From Candidatus Aenigmatarchaeota archaeon (GTDB lineage: Archaea > Aenigmatarchaeota > Aenigmatarchaeia > CG10238-14): a stretch of 16,602 nt of DNA. The notes under the pieces are model-generated. The model saw only the letters and a program-made list of their open reading frames with translations. It was not told the origin of the DNA and made no database searches. Both the position numbers and the translations under genes were made by a program. This document shows, piece after piece, positions 5,297-12,443 of this stretch (the stretch's first letter is position 1; the number at the start of each line of letters is the position of its first letter). Location: the NCBI GenBank assembly GCA_030672375.1, contig DAOVGP010000036.1, forward strand, positions 1 through 16,602, written 5' to 3'.

Positions 5297-6697
5297 TTAG
5301 ACTAATTTTTCTATCAATCTTCTAATTTTGTTAGGATCAGCACGCGCTTTAATCTTCCTTAAAACTTGTCCAATTAAGTATTCCATAGCCTTCTTTTTTC
5401 CTTTCTTATAATCTTCAACAGCTTGTGAATTTTTTTTAATTACTTCTTTTACCGATTTAATCAATTTATCCTCATCTATCAGCGTCAATCCTTTCTTTTC
5501 AACGATTTCTTTTGGTGATTTGCCAGTTACAACATAATCTTTAATCACTTCTTTTCCCAACCTTGCTGTTATTTTTCCAGTATCGATTAATTTCAACAAT
5601 TCTATGAATGTCTTTGGTTTAACTTTTGATTTTCTTATCGTGACCTTATTCCAATTCAAAGATTTTAGGAGATCAGTAACAATCCATTTTATAATGTCAA
5701 CAGGTTTTTTGTAAATTTTACAACATTCCTCAAAGAAATCTGCTAATGCTTTATCTGTGTACACAACAACTCTTGCCTGATATCTCGTAACTCCATAATC
5801 TTTAACTAACCTCTCGATTCTCTGATCAGGCAATTCAGGCATCTTTTTGTCTATTTCTTTCAACCATTTATCAGAAATCTCAATCCTTGTCAAGTCCGGT
5901 TCAAAAATATAACCATAATCTTCTTCAAACTCTTTCTTTCTCAAACTGGCAGTTGTTCTAGTCTCGGCATTAAAGTGTCTAGTTTCTCTCTGAACTTCCA
6001 TTCCCATTCTTCTAACACTTTCCTGTCTTACCATTTCGTAGTTCAATCCTTTCTCAACATTCTTGAATCCAGTTATATTTTTAATCTCAACTCTTTCTCC
6101 ACCCTCCAAGGAAACATTAGCATCAACCCTTAGAGCAGCTTCTTTACTTGAGTCATAAACTTCTAGATGTTCGAGTATTGAGGATATCTTTGTTAAGAAT
6201 TCCCTAACTTCCTTTGTTGTTCTGAAATCAGGATCTGTCACTATCTCTATCAGTGGTATACCGGCTCGATTATAATCTGCCAATATATATTTAGCTGAAA
6301 GTATGTCACCGCCTATATGAAAAAGCTTAGCAGGATCTTCCTCCATATGAACTCTTGTTATCCCGATTTTCTTGTTCGTAATTTCCAAATAACCTTTAGT
6401 TGCCAAAGGAATTTCATATTGAGTTATCTGGAAGTTCTTAGGCATATCTGGATAGAAATATGATTTTCTTGAGAAGAACATCTGTGGATTAATTTTACAA
6501 TTCAAAGCTTTGGCAACCATTATAGTACAATCTATGACTTTTTTATTGGCTTTGGGTTTACTTCCAGGGAATCCACAACAAATCGGACATGTGTTTTCAT
6601 TAGGTTCTTTATTTTCATAATCAGTAGGACACCTACAGAAAAATTTACTATCGGTTAAAAGGTGGACGTGGATCTCTAAACCCATTATAGCTTTCAT
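5297..6697 (-). CDS. gatB: Asp/Glu-tRNA amidotransferase subunit B
   Basis: Kinase/tRNA-binding subunit of GatCAB. It activates the side-chain carboxylate of Asp on tRNA(Asn) (or Glu on tRNA(Gln)) with ATP before amide transfer. The 466 residues match the family length. The opening IMGLEIHVHL is diagnostic. A zinc site is present as C21-x-C23 and C37-x2-C40, followed by the GFPGSKP loop. YFYPDMPKNFQITQYEIP, the HMEEDPAK segment and DYNRAGIPLIEIVTDPD are all conserved GatB blocks. The C-terminal helical tail (about 400-466) is the tRNA-binding YqeY-like part. The ATG overlaps the gatA stop (ATGA), with a GAGGTGA ribosome site inside the end of gatA, so translation is coupled. In archaea GatCAB normally serves Asn-tRNA, since Gln-tRNA is made by GatDE. 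Confidence 0.98.
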   Translation of the reverse strand: MKAIMGLEIHVHLLTDSKFFCRCPTDYENKEPNENTCPICCGFPGSKPKANKKVIDCTIMVAKALNCKINPQMFFSRKSYFYPDMPKNFQITQYEIPLATKGYLEITNKKIGITRVHMEEDPAKLFHIGGDILSAKYILADYNRAGIPLIEIVTDPDFRTTKEVREFLTKISSILEHLEVYDSSKEAALRVDANVSLEGGERVEIKNITGFKNVEKGLNYEMVRQESVRRMGMEVQRETRHFNAETRTTASLRKKEFEEDYGYIFEPDLTRIEISDKWLKEIDKKMPELPDQRIERLVKDYGVTRYQARVVVYTDKALADFFEECCKIYKKPVDIIKWIVTDLLKSLNWNKVTIRKSKVKPKTFIELLKLIDTGKITARLGKEVIKDYVVTGKSPKEIVEKKGLTLIDEDKLIKSVKEVIKKNSQAVEDYKKGKKKAMEYLIGQVLRKIKARADPNKIRRLIEKLV

Positions 6698-8019
6698 TTG
6701 TTCACCTCGAATGTATGAGCGACCTGTATGATCTTACCTTCCTGAAGATGGTCGCCCATTATGTGCAAACCTACTGGTAATTCGTCAACAAGTCCACAAG
6801 GAACAGATATCATCGGGATACCTGCAAGGTTTGGTCCAACAGTAAGAATATCCATCGTATAATGTTGAATTGGTTCAAGTTTAGCGATTTCATCGAATCT
6901 AGGAGCTACCACAGGCATGGTAGGAGCAATCAACACATCATAATTCTTAAACGCTTTTTTGAAATCTTGGATGACTTTTGTTCTTACCTTCAAAGCTTTC
7001 AAGTAATAAGCTTCCCTAAAACCAGCCATCCTTGTGAACGTACCCAATATTATTCTTCTTTTTGCTTCTTCAGTAAACCCTTGACTTCTTACTTCAGAGA
7101 AATATTCATCATAATTTCCTTTAATTGGTTTATGTAAGCCATAACGCATTCCACATAACTTAGCCAAGTTGGTTGAAGCTTCAGCCATAGCTATTATATA
7201 GTAGGAAGATAGAGCATACTTGGTGTGAGGTAAAGATACTTCTTTATAATTAGCTCCCAAACTTTCCAGTTTTTTTATTGCTTGCCAGACAAGTTTAGTA
7301 ATTTTTTCATCCACACCTTCTCCAAAATATTCCTTTGGTATACCAATCTTAATTCCCTTTACAGAATCTTTCAAATGTTTGGTAAAGTCTTCTTGTTTTA
7401 ATTGTAAGACAGTCGAATCATATTCATCTGGTCCACTAATCACTGATAATAGTAGAGCAGTATCTTTCACAGTCTTACTAATTGATCCAATCTTATCCAA
7501 ACTGTTACCATAATCTATCAATCCCCAACGTGAAACTCTTCCATAAGTAGGTGTGAGACCGACCACACCACAGAAAGCGGCTGGACAAGATATACTACCT
7601 CCAGTACTTTCACCGATTGCGATATGTGGAAAATCTACTGCAACAGTTAATCCTGCGGCTCCACCTGAACTTCCCCCACAACTACGTTCAGGATCTAAAG
7701 GGTTTTTTGGTACATCGAAACCAGTGTTGATAGAAAAGGTACCAAATCCAAACTCATCTTCAGTAGTTTTACCGATAATGAATGCTCCTTCTTTCCTACA
7801 TTTTTCAACTACAGTTGCATCAAAAGGTGGGATATAACCTTCAAGAATCCTTGAACCGGCCGTTGATTGCATTCCTTTGGTGCAGATGTTGTCTTTAACA
7901 GAAATCGCTATACCACTTAGTTTTCCTTTTCCACTCGTTTCAACCTTATCAGCAATAGTAATGAATACATTAAACTTCTCATTAATTTCCTTTGCTTTTT
8001 TCAGAATATCTTGTTTCAT
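6694..8019 (-). CDS. gatA: Asp/Glu-tRNA amidotransferase subunit A
   Basis: Glutaminase subunit of GatCAB; it releases ammonia from glutamine and passes it to GatB. It belongs to the amidase-signature family. The Ser-cisSer-Lys triad is visible as Lys42 (AISVKDN), the first Ser of GGSSGG (about 117) and Ser142 of STGGSI. Other GatA blocks are YGRVSRWGLIDYG, YYIIAMAEAS-NLAK, MRYG and the C-terminal NLAGIPMISVPCG-PVGLHIMG. At 441 residues it is somewhat shorter than bacterial GatA. The Asp common in the GSDTGGS loop is replaced here (GESTGGS). The start ATG overlaps the gatC stop by 4 nt (ATGA), so gatC, gatA and gatB form a tightly coupled operon in the order C-A-B. Confidence 0.98.
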   Translation of the reverse strand: MKQDILKKAKEINEKFNVFITIADKVETSGKGKLSGIAISVKDNICTKGMQSTAGSRILEGYIPPFDATVVEKCRKEGAFIIGKTTEDEFGFGTFSINTGFDVPKNPLDPERSCGGSSGGAAGLTVAVDFPHIAIGESTGGSISCPAAFCGVVGLTPTYGRVSRWGLIDYGNSLDKIGSISKTVKDTALLLSVISGPDEYDSTVLQLKQEDFTKHLKDSVKGIKIGIPKEYFGEGVDEKITKLVWQAIKKLESLGANYKEVSLPHTKYALSSYYIIAMAEASTNLAKLCGMRYGLHKPIKGNYDEYFSEVRSQGFTEEAKRRIILGTFTRMAGFREAYYLKALKVRTKVIQDFKKAFKNYDVLIAPTMPVVAPRFDEIAKLEPIQHYTMDILTVGPNLAGIPMISVPCGLVDELPVGLHIMGDHLQEGKIIQVAHTFEVNK

Positions 8020-8315
8020 ACAATCTTCGGTCCTTTAAAGTATTTTTTCTCTTTATGTTTGGTGTTTTCCAATGGATCCCATTTCCATGGCTTTACCTTA
8101 TCTTCCCGCCAAACATTTTTCAATTCTTGAGGATGAAAACTAGGTTCTACTCCAGAAGTATCGACTTCATCAAGCTCTTTGAAGGCTTGTAATATATTCT
8201 CTAACTGTTTAGTAAATTTTTCGATTTCTTGTTCAGTCAAATTAACTCTAGCGATTTTAGCGACATGTTTAACTAACTTTTCATCGATTTTCCAATAATC
8301 TGATTTTTCAGACAT
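8016..8315 (-). CDS. gatC: Asp/Glu-tRNA amidotransferase subunit C
   Basis: Small subunit that wraps around GatA and GatB and stabilises the amidotransferase. The 99-residue protein has the family core: VAKIARVNLTEQEIEKF at about 19-35, then a helix with LENILQAFKELDEVDTSGVEPSFHP (given in pieces: LENIL, FKELDEVDTSGVEP, SFHP). The tail carries a WRED-type segment that runs along GatA, ending basic (KYFKGPKIV). First gene of gatCAB. The start ATG 8315 has no good ribosome site but a TAAATA box about 26-28 nt upstream (around 8341-8336), so the message is probably leaderless. Only 46 nt separate it from the end of glnA, and that gap contains the box, so gatCAB can be expressed separately from glnA or by read-through. 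Confidence 0.96.
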   Translation of the reverse strand: MSEKSDYWKIDEKLVKHVAKIARVNLTEQEIEKFTKQLENILQAFKELDEVDTSGVEPSFHPQELKNVWREDKVKPWKWDPLENTKHKEKKYFKGPKIV

Positions 8316-8361
8316 ATGCTAATTTATTGTTTAAGAATATTTATGTTGTTAATCTCCACTC

Positions 8362-9729
8362 TTAACGTGCCAAATACCTGTCAAGCTCCCACTTGTGAAC
8401 CTGAATTCTGTATGGTTCCCATTGGGCTCTTTGAGCTTCAAGAATTTTTTTCACGATATAATCTCCTAGAGCTCTTCTAGCGATTTCGCTTTTCTCTAAT
8501 AGACTCATCGCTTCTCCTAAAGTACCTGGAAGTGTTTCTATGTAAAATTTCTTTAATTTCGCATCATCGAAATGATAAACATCTTCCTCTACAGGATTTG
8601 CCAACTCTAATTTGTTCTCAATTCCATCTAATCCTGCTTCTAACATCACTGAAAAGGCGAGGAATGGGTTCATCGATGGATCAGGCCAACGTGCCTCTAG
8701 ACGAGTAGCCTTCTCTCTTCCAGGGAAATACTCAGGAACTCTTACGAGGGCTGACCTATTTCTTCGGGCCCAACAAACATATACAGGCGCTTCATACCCA
8801 GGGGTCAATCTTTTGTATGAATTGACAGTTGGATTAGTGACAGCCGCTATACCTCTCGTATGTTTTAGTTGCCCAGCCAAGAAATACCTAGCTGTTTCGG
8901 AAAGGTGATAATCATCTTCTGGATCAAAAAATATGTTATTACCTTCTTTATCAAATATACTTTGATGTGTGTGTGACCCTGATCCAGCTACACCAAATAT
9001 AGGCTTGGGCATGAAACTAGCGAACAAATCATTTTCAGAAACTGCTGTTTTAACGGCTAATTTGTATGTAATGAAATTAACAGCAGTCTTAAATGCTGAA
9101 TCGTATCTGAAATTTATTTCATATTGTCCTCTAGCACATTCATGATGAACCTTTTCGACGTTGATTCCAAGCTCTTGTAGATAAAATATAGCTCTATTTA
9201 CTGATATGGTCGCCTTGTCTAAAGGAGTATAATCAAAATAACCGTACACATCTGTCTTAAGTGGCATCACAGTCATGCCATCGGTGGTTTGAAATATGAA
9301 AAACTCTATTTCGGGACCTAAGTTAAACGTCGTACCCTTACCTATTTTCTTTTCCAATCTCTTTATTGTCTCTCTAAGAACGTGTATTGGATCTCCTTCA
9401 AATGGTTGCCCGCCAGGTCTGAACACGTCGCATATAATTCTTGCTTCAACTATATTATCTACTTTCCATGGAAAAATTTTAAAGGTAGTCAAATCAGGCA
9501 TTAAAACAAGATCGCTTTCGGCAATTCTCACAAACCCTTCAACAGAAGAGCCGTCAAAACCAATGCCATTTTCCAAATAATCTTCAAAATCTTTTTTATT
9601 TATTTCAGTTTTCGTGGGCACAGCCACGCTTTTTAAATTACCAGGAATGTCAACAAATTGAAAAGAAACAACATCCACATTTTCCTTCTTTAGAAGACTC
9701 ATGATTTTGTTTATCTGCTCTGTTTTCAT
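8362..9729 (-). CDS. glnA: Glutamine synthetase, type I
   Basis: Makes glutamine from glutamate, ammonia and ATP. The 455-residue length and motif order are those of dodecameric GSI: latch loop FDGSSVEGF (58-66), metal site NLGPEIEFFIF (136-146, Glu140/Glu142), HHECARGQYEINF, the ammonia/glutamate region GSGSHTHQS, NSYKRLTPGYEAPVYVCW, and RWPDPSMNPFLAF. I do not see the conserved tyrosine context that marks adenylylated bacterial GSI-beta, so it looks like the GSI-alpha type. The ATG 9729 has no ribosome site; a TTTATATA box (9759-9752) is 27 nt upstream, so the transcript is likely leaderless. It diverges from an Lrp/AsnC gene with shared repeats in between and is followed by gatCAB, which consumes glutamine. 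Confidence 0.98.
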   Translation of the reverse strand: MKTEQINKIMSLLKKENVDVVSFQFVDIPGNLKSVAVPTKTEINKKDFEDYLENGIGFDGSSVEGFVRIAESDLVLMPDLTTFKIFPWKVDNIVEARIICDVFRPGGQPFEGDPIHVLRETIKRLEKKIGKGTTFNLGPEIEFFIFQTTDGMTVMPLKTDVYGYFDYTPLDKATISVNRAIFYLQELGINVEKVHHECARGQYEINFRYDSAFKTAVNFITYKLAVKTAVSENDLFASFMPKPIFGVAGSGSHTHQSIFDKEGNNIFFDPEDDYHLSETARYFLAGQLKHTRGIAAVTNPTVNSYKRLTPGYEAPVYVCWARRNRSALVRVPEYFPGREKATRLEARWPDPSMNPFLAFSVMLEAGLDGIENKLELANPVEEDVYHFDDAKLKKFYIETLPGTLGEAMSLLEKSEIARRALGDYIVKKILEAQRAQWEPYRIQVHKWELDRYLAR

Positions 9730-9751
9730 TTTAATACAATTATATTGAAAA

Positions 9752-9822
9752 TATATAAATGTTAATGGTATAAAATTATATAAATGTTAAGCTTACAGTA
9801 AAAAAATAGGATAAATGTTCAA
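9752..9822. promoter_or_regulatory. glnA/lrp divergent promoter region with repeated element
   Basis: The element TATATAAATGTTAA occurs exactly at 9752-9765 and 9777-9790 (25 bp apart), and a weaker version, ATAAATGTTCAA, at 9811-9822. The first copy contains the minus-strand TATA box of glnA; the second contains the likely TATA box of the regulator gene, whose start at 9838 has a GAGGTGAT ribosome site (9825-9832). Repeats overlapping both boxes are what an autoregulated Lrp-type protein would bind, but binding is inference. Confidence 0.55.
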
Positions 9823-9837
9823 TTGAGGTGATGTAAA

Positions 9838-10281
9838 ATGCCCCCTGATGAAACAAATGTTAAAATCATGAAATTGCTGATTTCGAATGCAAGATTATCC
9901 TACAGACAGATAGCTAAGAATATTGGCGTATCAACTAACACAGTACTGACTAGGATAAAAAATCTAGAAAGAGAAGGAATAATAAAATATTACACTGCAA
10001 TCTTGGATCACGAGAAACTTGGCTATGATTTGGCTGCGATAATAGAACTAACCATATCTAAAGGGAAATTAATAGAAGTGGAAGAAAAAATAGCAAAATC
10101 TAAGAATGTTATGGGTGTTTATGATGTTACTGGAGCATCTGACGCTATGGTCTTAGCAAAGTTCAAGACGAGAAAAGAACTAAATAAACTCATTAAAACA
10201 ATATTGAGCATGGAATTTGTTGAAAGAACTAATACCCATGTCATCTTAAATACGATTAAGGAAGACTTTAGACTTGTATAA
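9838..10281 (+). CDS. Lrp/AsnC family transcription regulator
   Basis: A 147-residue two-domain regulator. The N-terminal winged helix (about 5-50) has the recognition pattern LSYRQIAKNIGVSTNTVLTR followed by IKNLEREGIIKYYTAILD, where the wing leads into the linker. The C-terminal RAM/alpha-beta effector domain (about 63-140) contains VMGVYDVTGASDAMVLAKFK, the part that binds amino acids in the family. Full length and intact. The start is fixed by a strong GAGGTGAT site 5 nt upstream. It diverges from glnA, with repeated elements across both promoters, which points to control of nitrogen or amino-acid metabolism and of itself. Proteins of this class can activate or repress depending on ligand; the ligand here is unknown. 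Confidence 0.95.
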   Translation: MPPDETNVKIMKLLISNARLSYRQIAKNIGVSTNTVLTRIKNLEREGIIKYYTAILDHEKLGYDLAAIIELTISKGKLIEVEEKIAKSKNVMGVYDVTGASDAMVLAKFKTRKELNKLIKTILSMEFVERTNTHVILNTIKEDFRLV

Positions 10282-10294
10282 ATAGAACAATAGT

Positions 10295-10348
10295 TCCACA
10301 GGAAATCCAAAGGAAATAAAGGTTACTCCACAGGAAATTCAAAGGAAA
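10295..10348 (+). repeat. Tandem pair of 22-bp direct repeats, 32-bp period
   Basis: Two copies at 10295-10316 and 10327-10348, each TCCACAGGAAAT-Y-CAAAGGAAA, differ at one base and start exactly 32 bp apart. They lie 14 nt past the regulator stop and about 200 nt before ftsZ. Three helical turns of spacing would put two bound proteins on the same face of the DNA. Only two copies exist, so this is not an array. Confidence 0.6.
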
Positions 10349-10556
10349 AATAGGTTTTATAGTATAATAAATAAATTTAAATACAATTAAAGAAATATAC
10401 AATTGGGTCTAATTCTGTATACGTTTCGGTACTGTAAAGTGGGTCTAACTTAGGAATCTGATACGAACTCCTATTCTAAGATAATAATACAGTCGATGAT
10501 TTAAAAAAAAATCGACGAAGCAAAATATAGGTTTAAAGGAATAGGAGGAAGTTGAA
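10349..10556 (+). promoter_or_regulatory. ftsZ upstream region and possible long leader
   Basis: This gene-free stretch holds an AT-rich candidate promoter (TATAGTATAA near 10358-10367 and AAATTTAAATAC near 10373-10384). A direct repeat TGGGTCTAA occurs at 10404-10412 and 10440-10448, each followed by a downstream ATACG. A hairpin with stem GTCGAT/ATCGAC (10492-10516, A-rich loop) comes next, and then a strong GGAGG ribosome site 8 nt before the ftsZ ATG. If transcription starts near 10405 the ftsZ leader would be about 150 nt, long for an archaeon. Confidence 0.4.
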
Positions 10557-11714
10557 ATGAACACGATAGTTCAAAATGTTTTACAAAAAACTTTTGGAAG
10601 TGAGCCTTCAGATTTGCCCTTAGATAGATTTAAATTACAATCCAATTCTGGGTCAACTAAAACCAATATAGATTATTTCAAACAAGCAGAAGAAGAGTTT
10701 GGATTTTCTGTAAAGAAGGCGAGGATAGTGGTTTTCGGAGTAGGTGGAGCAGGTCAGAATACGGTAACGAGACTAACAGACATGGAAGTTGAAGGAGCTA
10801 CTACAGTTTCTATTAATACAGATGCAAAACATCTCACAGTCGGAAAGGCTGATAAAAAAATACTAATCGGGAAAGAGTTAACAAGAGGTCTAGGAGCAGG
10901 AGGATATCCTGAAATCGGGAGAAAATGTGCTGAAGAAGCTAGAAATGAGATTAAAGAAGCATTGGAAGGTGCAGATTTAGTCTTTGTCTGTTGTGGTGAA
11001 GGTGGAGGTACAGGAACAGGAGGAGCACCTGTGGTCGGTGAAATGGCAAAGTCTATGAATGCTATAGTGATTGGAGTTGTAACGATGCCTTTCAAGATTG
11101 AAGGTGCAAGGATAGCAAAAGCTGAAGAAGGTCTAGCAAAATTAAGACAAGTCTCTGACACTGTCATCGTAATAGAGAACGACAGGTTGTTGAAGTATGC
11201 AGGTGATTTACCGATACAACAAGCGTTTGGTGTAGCAGATGAACTAGTTGCGAGTATGGTTAAAGGAATAACTGAAACAATTACATTACCTTCGTTGGTT
11301 AACGTGGATTACGCTGATGTGAGATCTATAATGCACGCTGGTGGAGTGGCTGCTTTGGGCATAGGTGAGAGTAACAATTCTGATAGAGCCCTAGATGCTG
11401 TTACAAAAGCATTGAACAATCCTTTATTGGAAGTGGACTACACAGGAGCGAAGGGAGCATTGATCCATATAACTGGTGGTAATGACATGAGACTGGACGA
11501 AGTAAACCAAATCGGAGAGACAGTTTCTCAGTACTTAGATCCGTCTGCCCAAGTGATTTGGGGAGCAAGAATCCTGCCAGACTTCAGTGGTAAAATACAA
11601 GTAATAACAATCATAACCGGAGTCCAATCGCCTTATATACTTGGACCAGTATCGTATGAAAAACCCGTCATAAGAGAAATGAGTCAAGCCCTTGGTATTG
11701 ACATCATAAGATAA
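10557..11714 (+). CDS. ftsZ: Cell-division GTPase FtsZ
   Basis: Tubulin-superfamily GTPase that forms the division ring. The 385-residue protein has an extension of about 50 residues, then the nucleotide-binding start ARIVVFGVGGAGQNTV (55-70). The INTDAKHL segment, LTRGLGAGG (108-116) and the glycine-rich signature GEGGGTGTGGAPV (147-159) follow. The T7 catalytic loop is intact as N249-V-D251-x2-D254, supplying the acidic residues that trigger hydrolysis in the neighbouring subunit. The signature differs from the usual GMGGGTGTGAAPV in having Glu after the first Gly and Gly for Ala. The C-terminal domain ends ITGVQSPYILGP then a short tail, ALGIDIIR. From memory the C-terminal half is nearer to archaeal FtsZ2 than FtsZ1, but I am unsure. 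No sepF is in the window. Confidence 0.97.
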   Translation: MNTIVQNVLQKTFGSEPSDLPLDRFKLQSNSGSTKTNIDYFKQAEEEFGFSVKKARIVVFGVGGAGQNTVTRLTDMEVEGATTVSINTDAKHLTVGKADKKILIGKELTRGLGAGGYPEIGRKCAEEARNEIKEALEGADLVFVCCGEGGGTGTGGAPVVGEMAKSMNAIVIGVVTMPFKIEGARIAKAEEGLAKLRQVSDTVIVIENDRLLKYAGDLPIQQAFGVADELVASMVKGITETITLPSLVNVDYADVRSIMHAGGVAALGIGESNNSDRALDAVTKALNNPLLEVDYTGAKGALIHITGGNDMRLDEVNQIGETVSQYLDPSAQVIWGARILPDFSGKIQVITIITGVQSPYILGPVSYEKPVIREMSQALGIDIIR

Positions 11715-11719
11715 TGCTT

Positions 11720-11755
11720 AAGGGATGAACACCCCCTCCCTTTTTCTTTTTTTTT
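11720..11755 (+). terminator. ftsZ terminator
   Basis: A 6-bp stem AAGGGA/TCCCTT (11720-11725 with 11737-11742, 11-nt loop) is followed by an uninterrupted pyrimidine run, mostly T, to 11755. It lies 5 nt past the ftsZ stop and separates ftsZ from the small gene downstream. Confidence 0.7.
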
Positions 11756-11778
11756 GGGAATTTAAAAGAGGTGAAATT

Positions 11779-11976
11779 ATGGTAAGAGTTGAAGATGTTA
11801 TATTCAACCTGATAAAGAAAGAGAATGATAGAAGCGGTGGATTCGTGTATGAGACTAGAATAATGAAGATGGCTACTCTACTGAACATCCACCCTGATAA
11901 ATACGTAAGGATCAAACAAAGGTTAGTACAGACAGGGAAGATAGAAACACAAGGACATAAGATTTTCCTTCCCTGA
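11779..11976 (+). CDS. Small basic protein, possibly winged-helix-like
   Basis: A 65-residue protein of unknown function. The open frame extends upstream to 11725, but that part overlaps the ftsZ terminator; the ATG at 11779 has a perfect GAGGTGA site 4 nt upstream and is the true start. The sequence reads as helix (VEDVIFNLIKKEN), turn with two glycines (RSGGFV), helix (ETRIMKMATLLNI), helix (PDKYVRIKQRLVQTG) and a short C-terminal hairpin (KIETQGHKIFLP). Helix-helix-helix-hairpin with many Lys/Arg would suit a minimal winged-helix DNA- or RNA-binding fold; this is judged by pattern only. It is followed by a T-rich terminator. Position behind ftsZ may mean a linked role, but the terminator between them argues for partial independence. 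Confidence 0.72.
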   Translation: MVRVEDVIFNLIKKENDRSGGFVYETRIMKMATLLNIHPDKYVRIKQRLVQTGKIETQGHKIFLP

Positions 11977-11993
11977 TTTTTCTTTTCTTTTTT
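11977..11993 (+). terminator. T-rich terminator after small gene
   Basis: Immediately after the TGA at 11974-11976 there is a 17-nt run of T broken only by two C residues, the simple T-tract terminator usual in archaea. Confidence 0.6.
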
Positions 11994-12041
11994 AATAGAA
12001 AAGAATTATCTTAATCAAAACATAATAAATCCTTAGGTCCT

Positions 12042-12443
12042 ATGAAAGCTCAGTCAACGGTAGTAGCAGTAATACTTCTTTTGATAATAACTATATCCCT
12101 AGCCGGAGCAGCCTACGTATTCATGAGTGGCATGTTAACTCAAAAGATATCAAAGTCTATCTCTGTTCTAGATGCTTCTTGTGATAATCAGAATATCACT
12201 TTAGTTGTTTCTAATGACGGGACAGAAGATATAGTTAACTCTGCGAGTGATACTGATTTGAAGGTAATAATAGATAACGCTGAAAGTACTGACACATTTC
12301 ACATCCAGGGCAATCAGTTCTATACAATAGGGGGACGTGAATCGAAAGTACTCATCGATTATACAACTGGTTATGGATCAGGAAAACACATCATTATAGT
12401 CACTTCTCCGAGCAATTCTATTAGATTAATAATTTTCTGTTAA
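12042..12443 (+). CDS. Archaeal type IV pilin-like protein
   Basis: A 133-residue protein with a class III (prepilin) signal: the short basic leader MKAQ, then a long hydrophobic helix STVVAVILLLIITISLAGAA (about 5-24). This is the SPVIAVIL-type N-terminus of archaeal pilins and related surface proteins, cleaved by PibD/FlaK-type peptidase just before the helix. The rest (about 35-133) is a beta-rich extracellular head with threonine, asparagine and serine, fitting a glycosylated surface protein. It has two cysteines, Cys47 and the C-terminal Cys133, which could form a disulfide. No pilus ATPase or membrane platform gene is in the window, so it may be a minor pilin or single surface protein. 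It ends convergently with the HerA-type gene, sharing 4 nt. Confidence 0.85.
   Translation: MKAQSTVVAVILLLIITISLAGAAYVFMSGMLTQKISKSISVLDASCDNQNITLVVSNDGTEDIVNSASDTDLKVIIDNAESTDTFHIQGNQFYTIGGRESKVLIDYTTGYGSGKHIIIVTSPSNSIRLIIFC

Noticed and set aside
7553..7837. Plus-strand open frames inside gatA, glnA and the HerA-type gene
   Set aside because: They mirror strongly conserved coding sequence on the other strand and lack start signals of their own.
10295..10348. Possible CRISPR array start
   Set aside because: Only two 22-bp units with a 10-bp gap; spacers of 30-40 bp and further repeats are absent, and no cas genes are present.
11725..11778. Longer form of the 65-residue protein
   Set aside because: The extra codons come from the ftsZ terminator hairpin and T run; a perfect ribosome site precedes the ATG at 11779.
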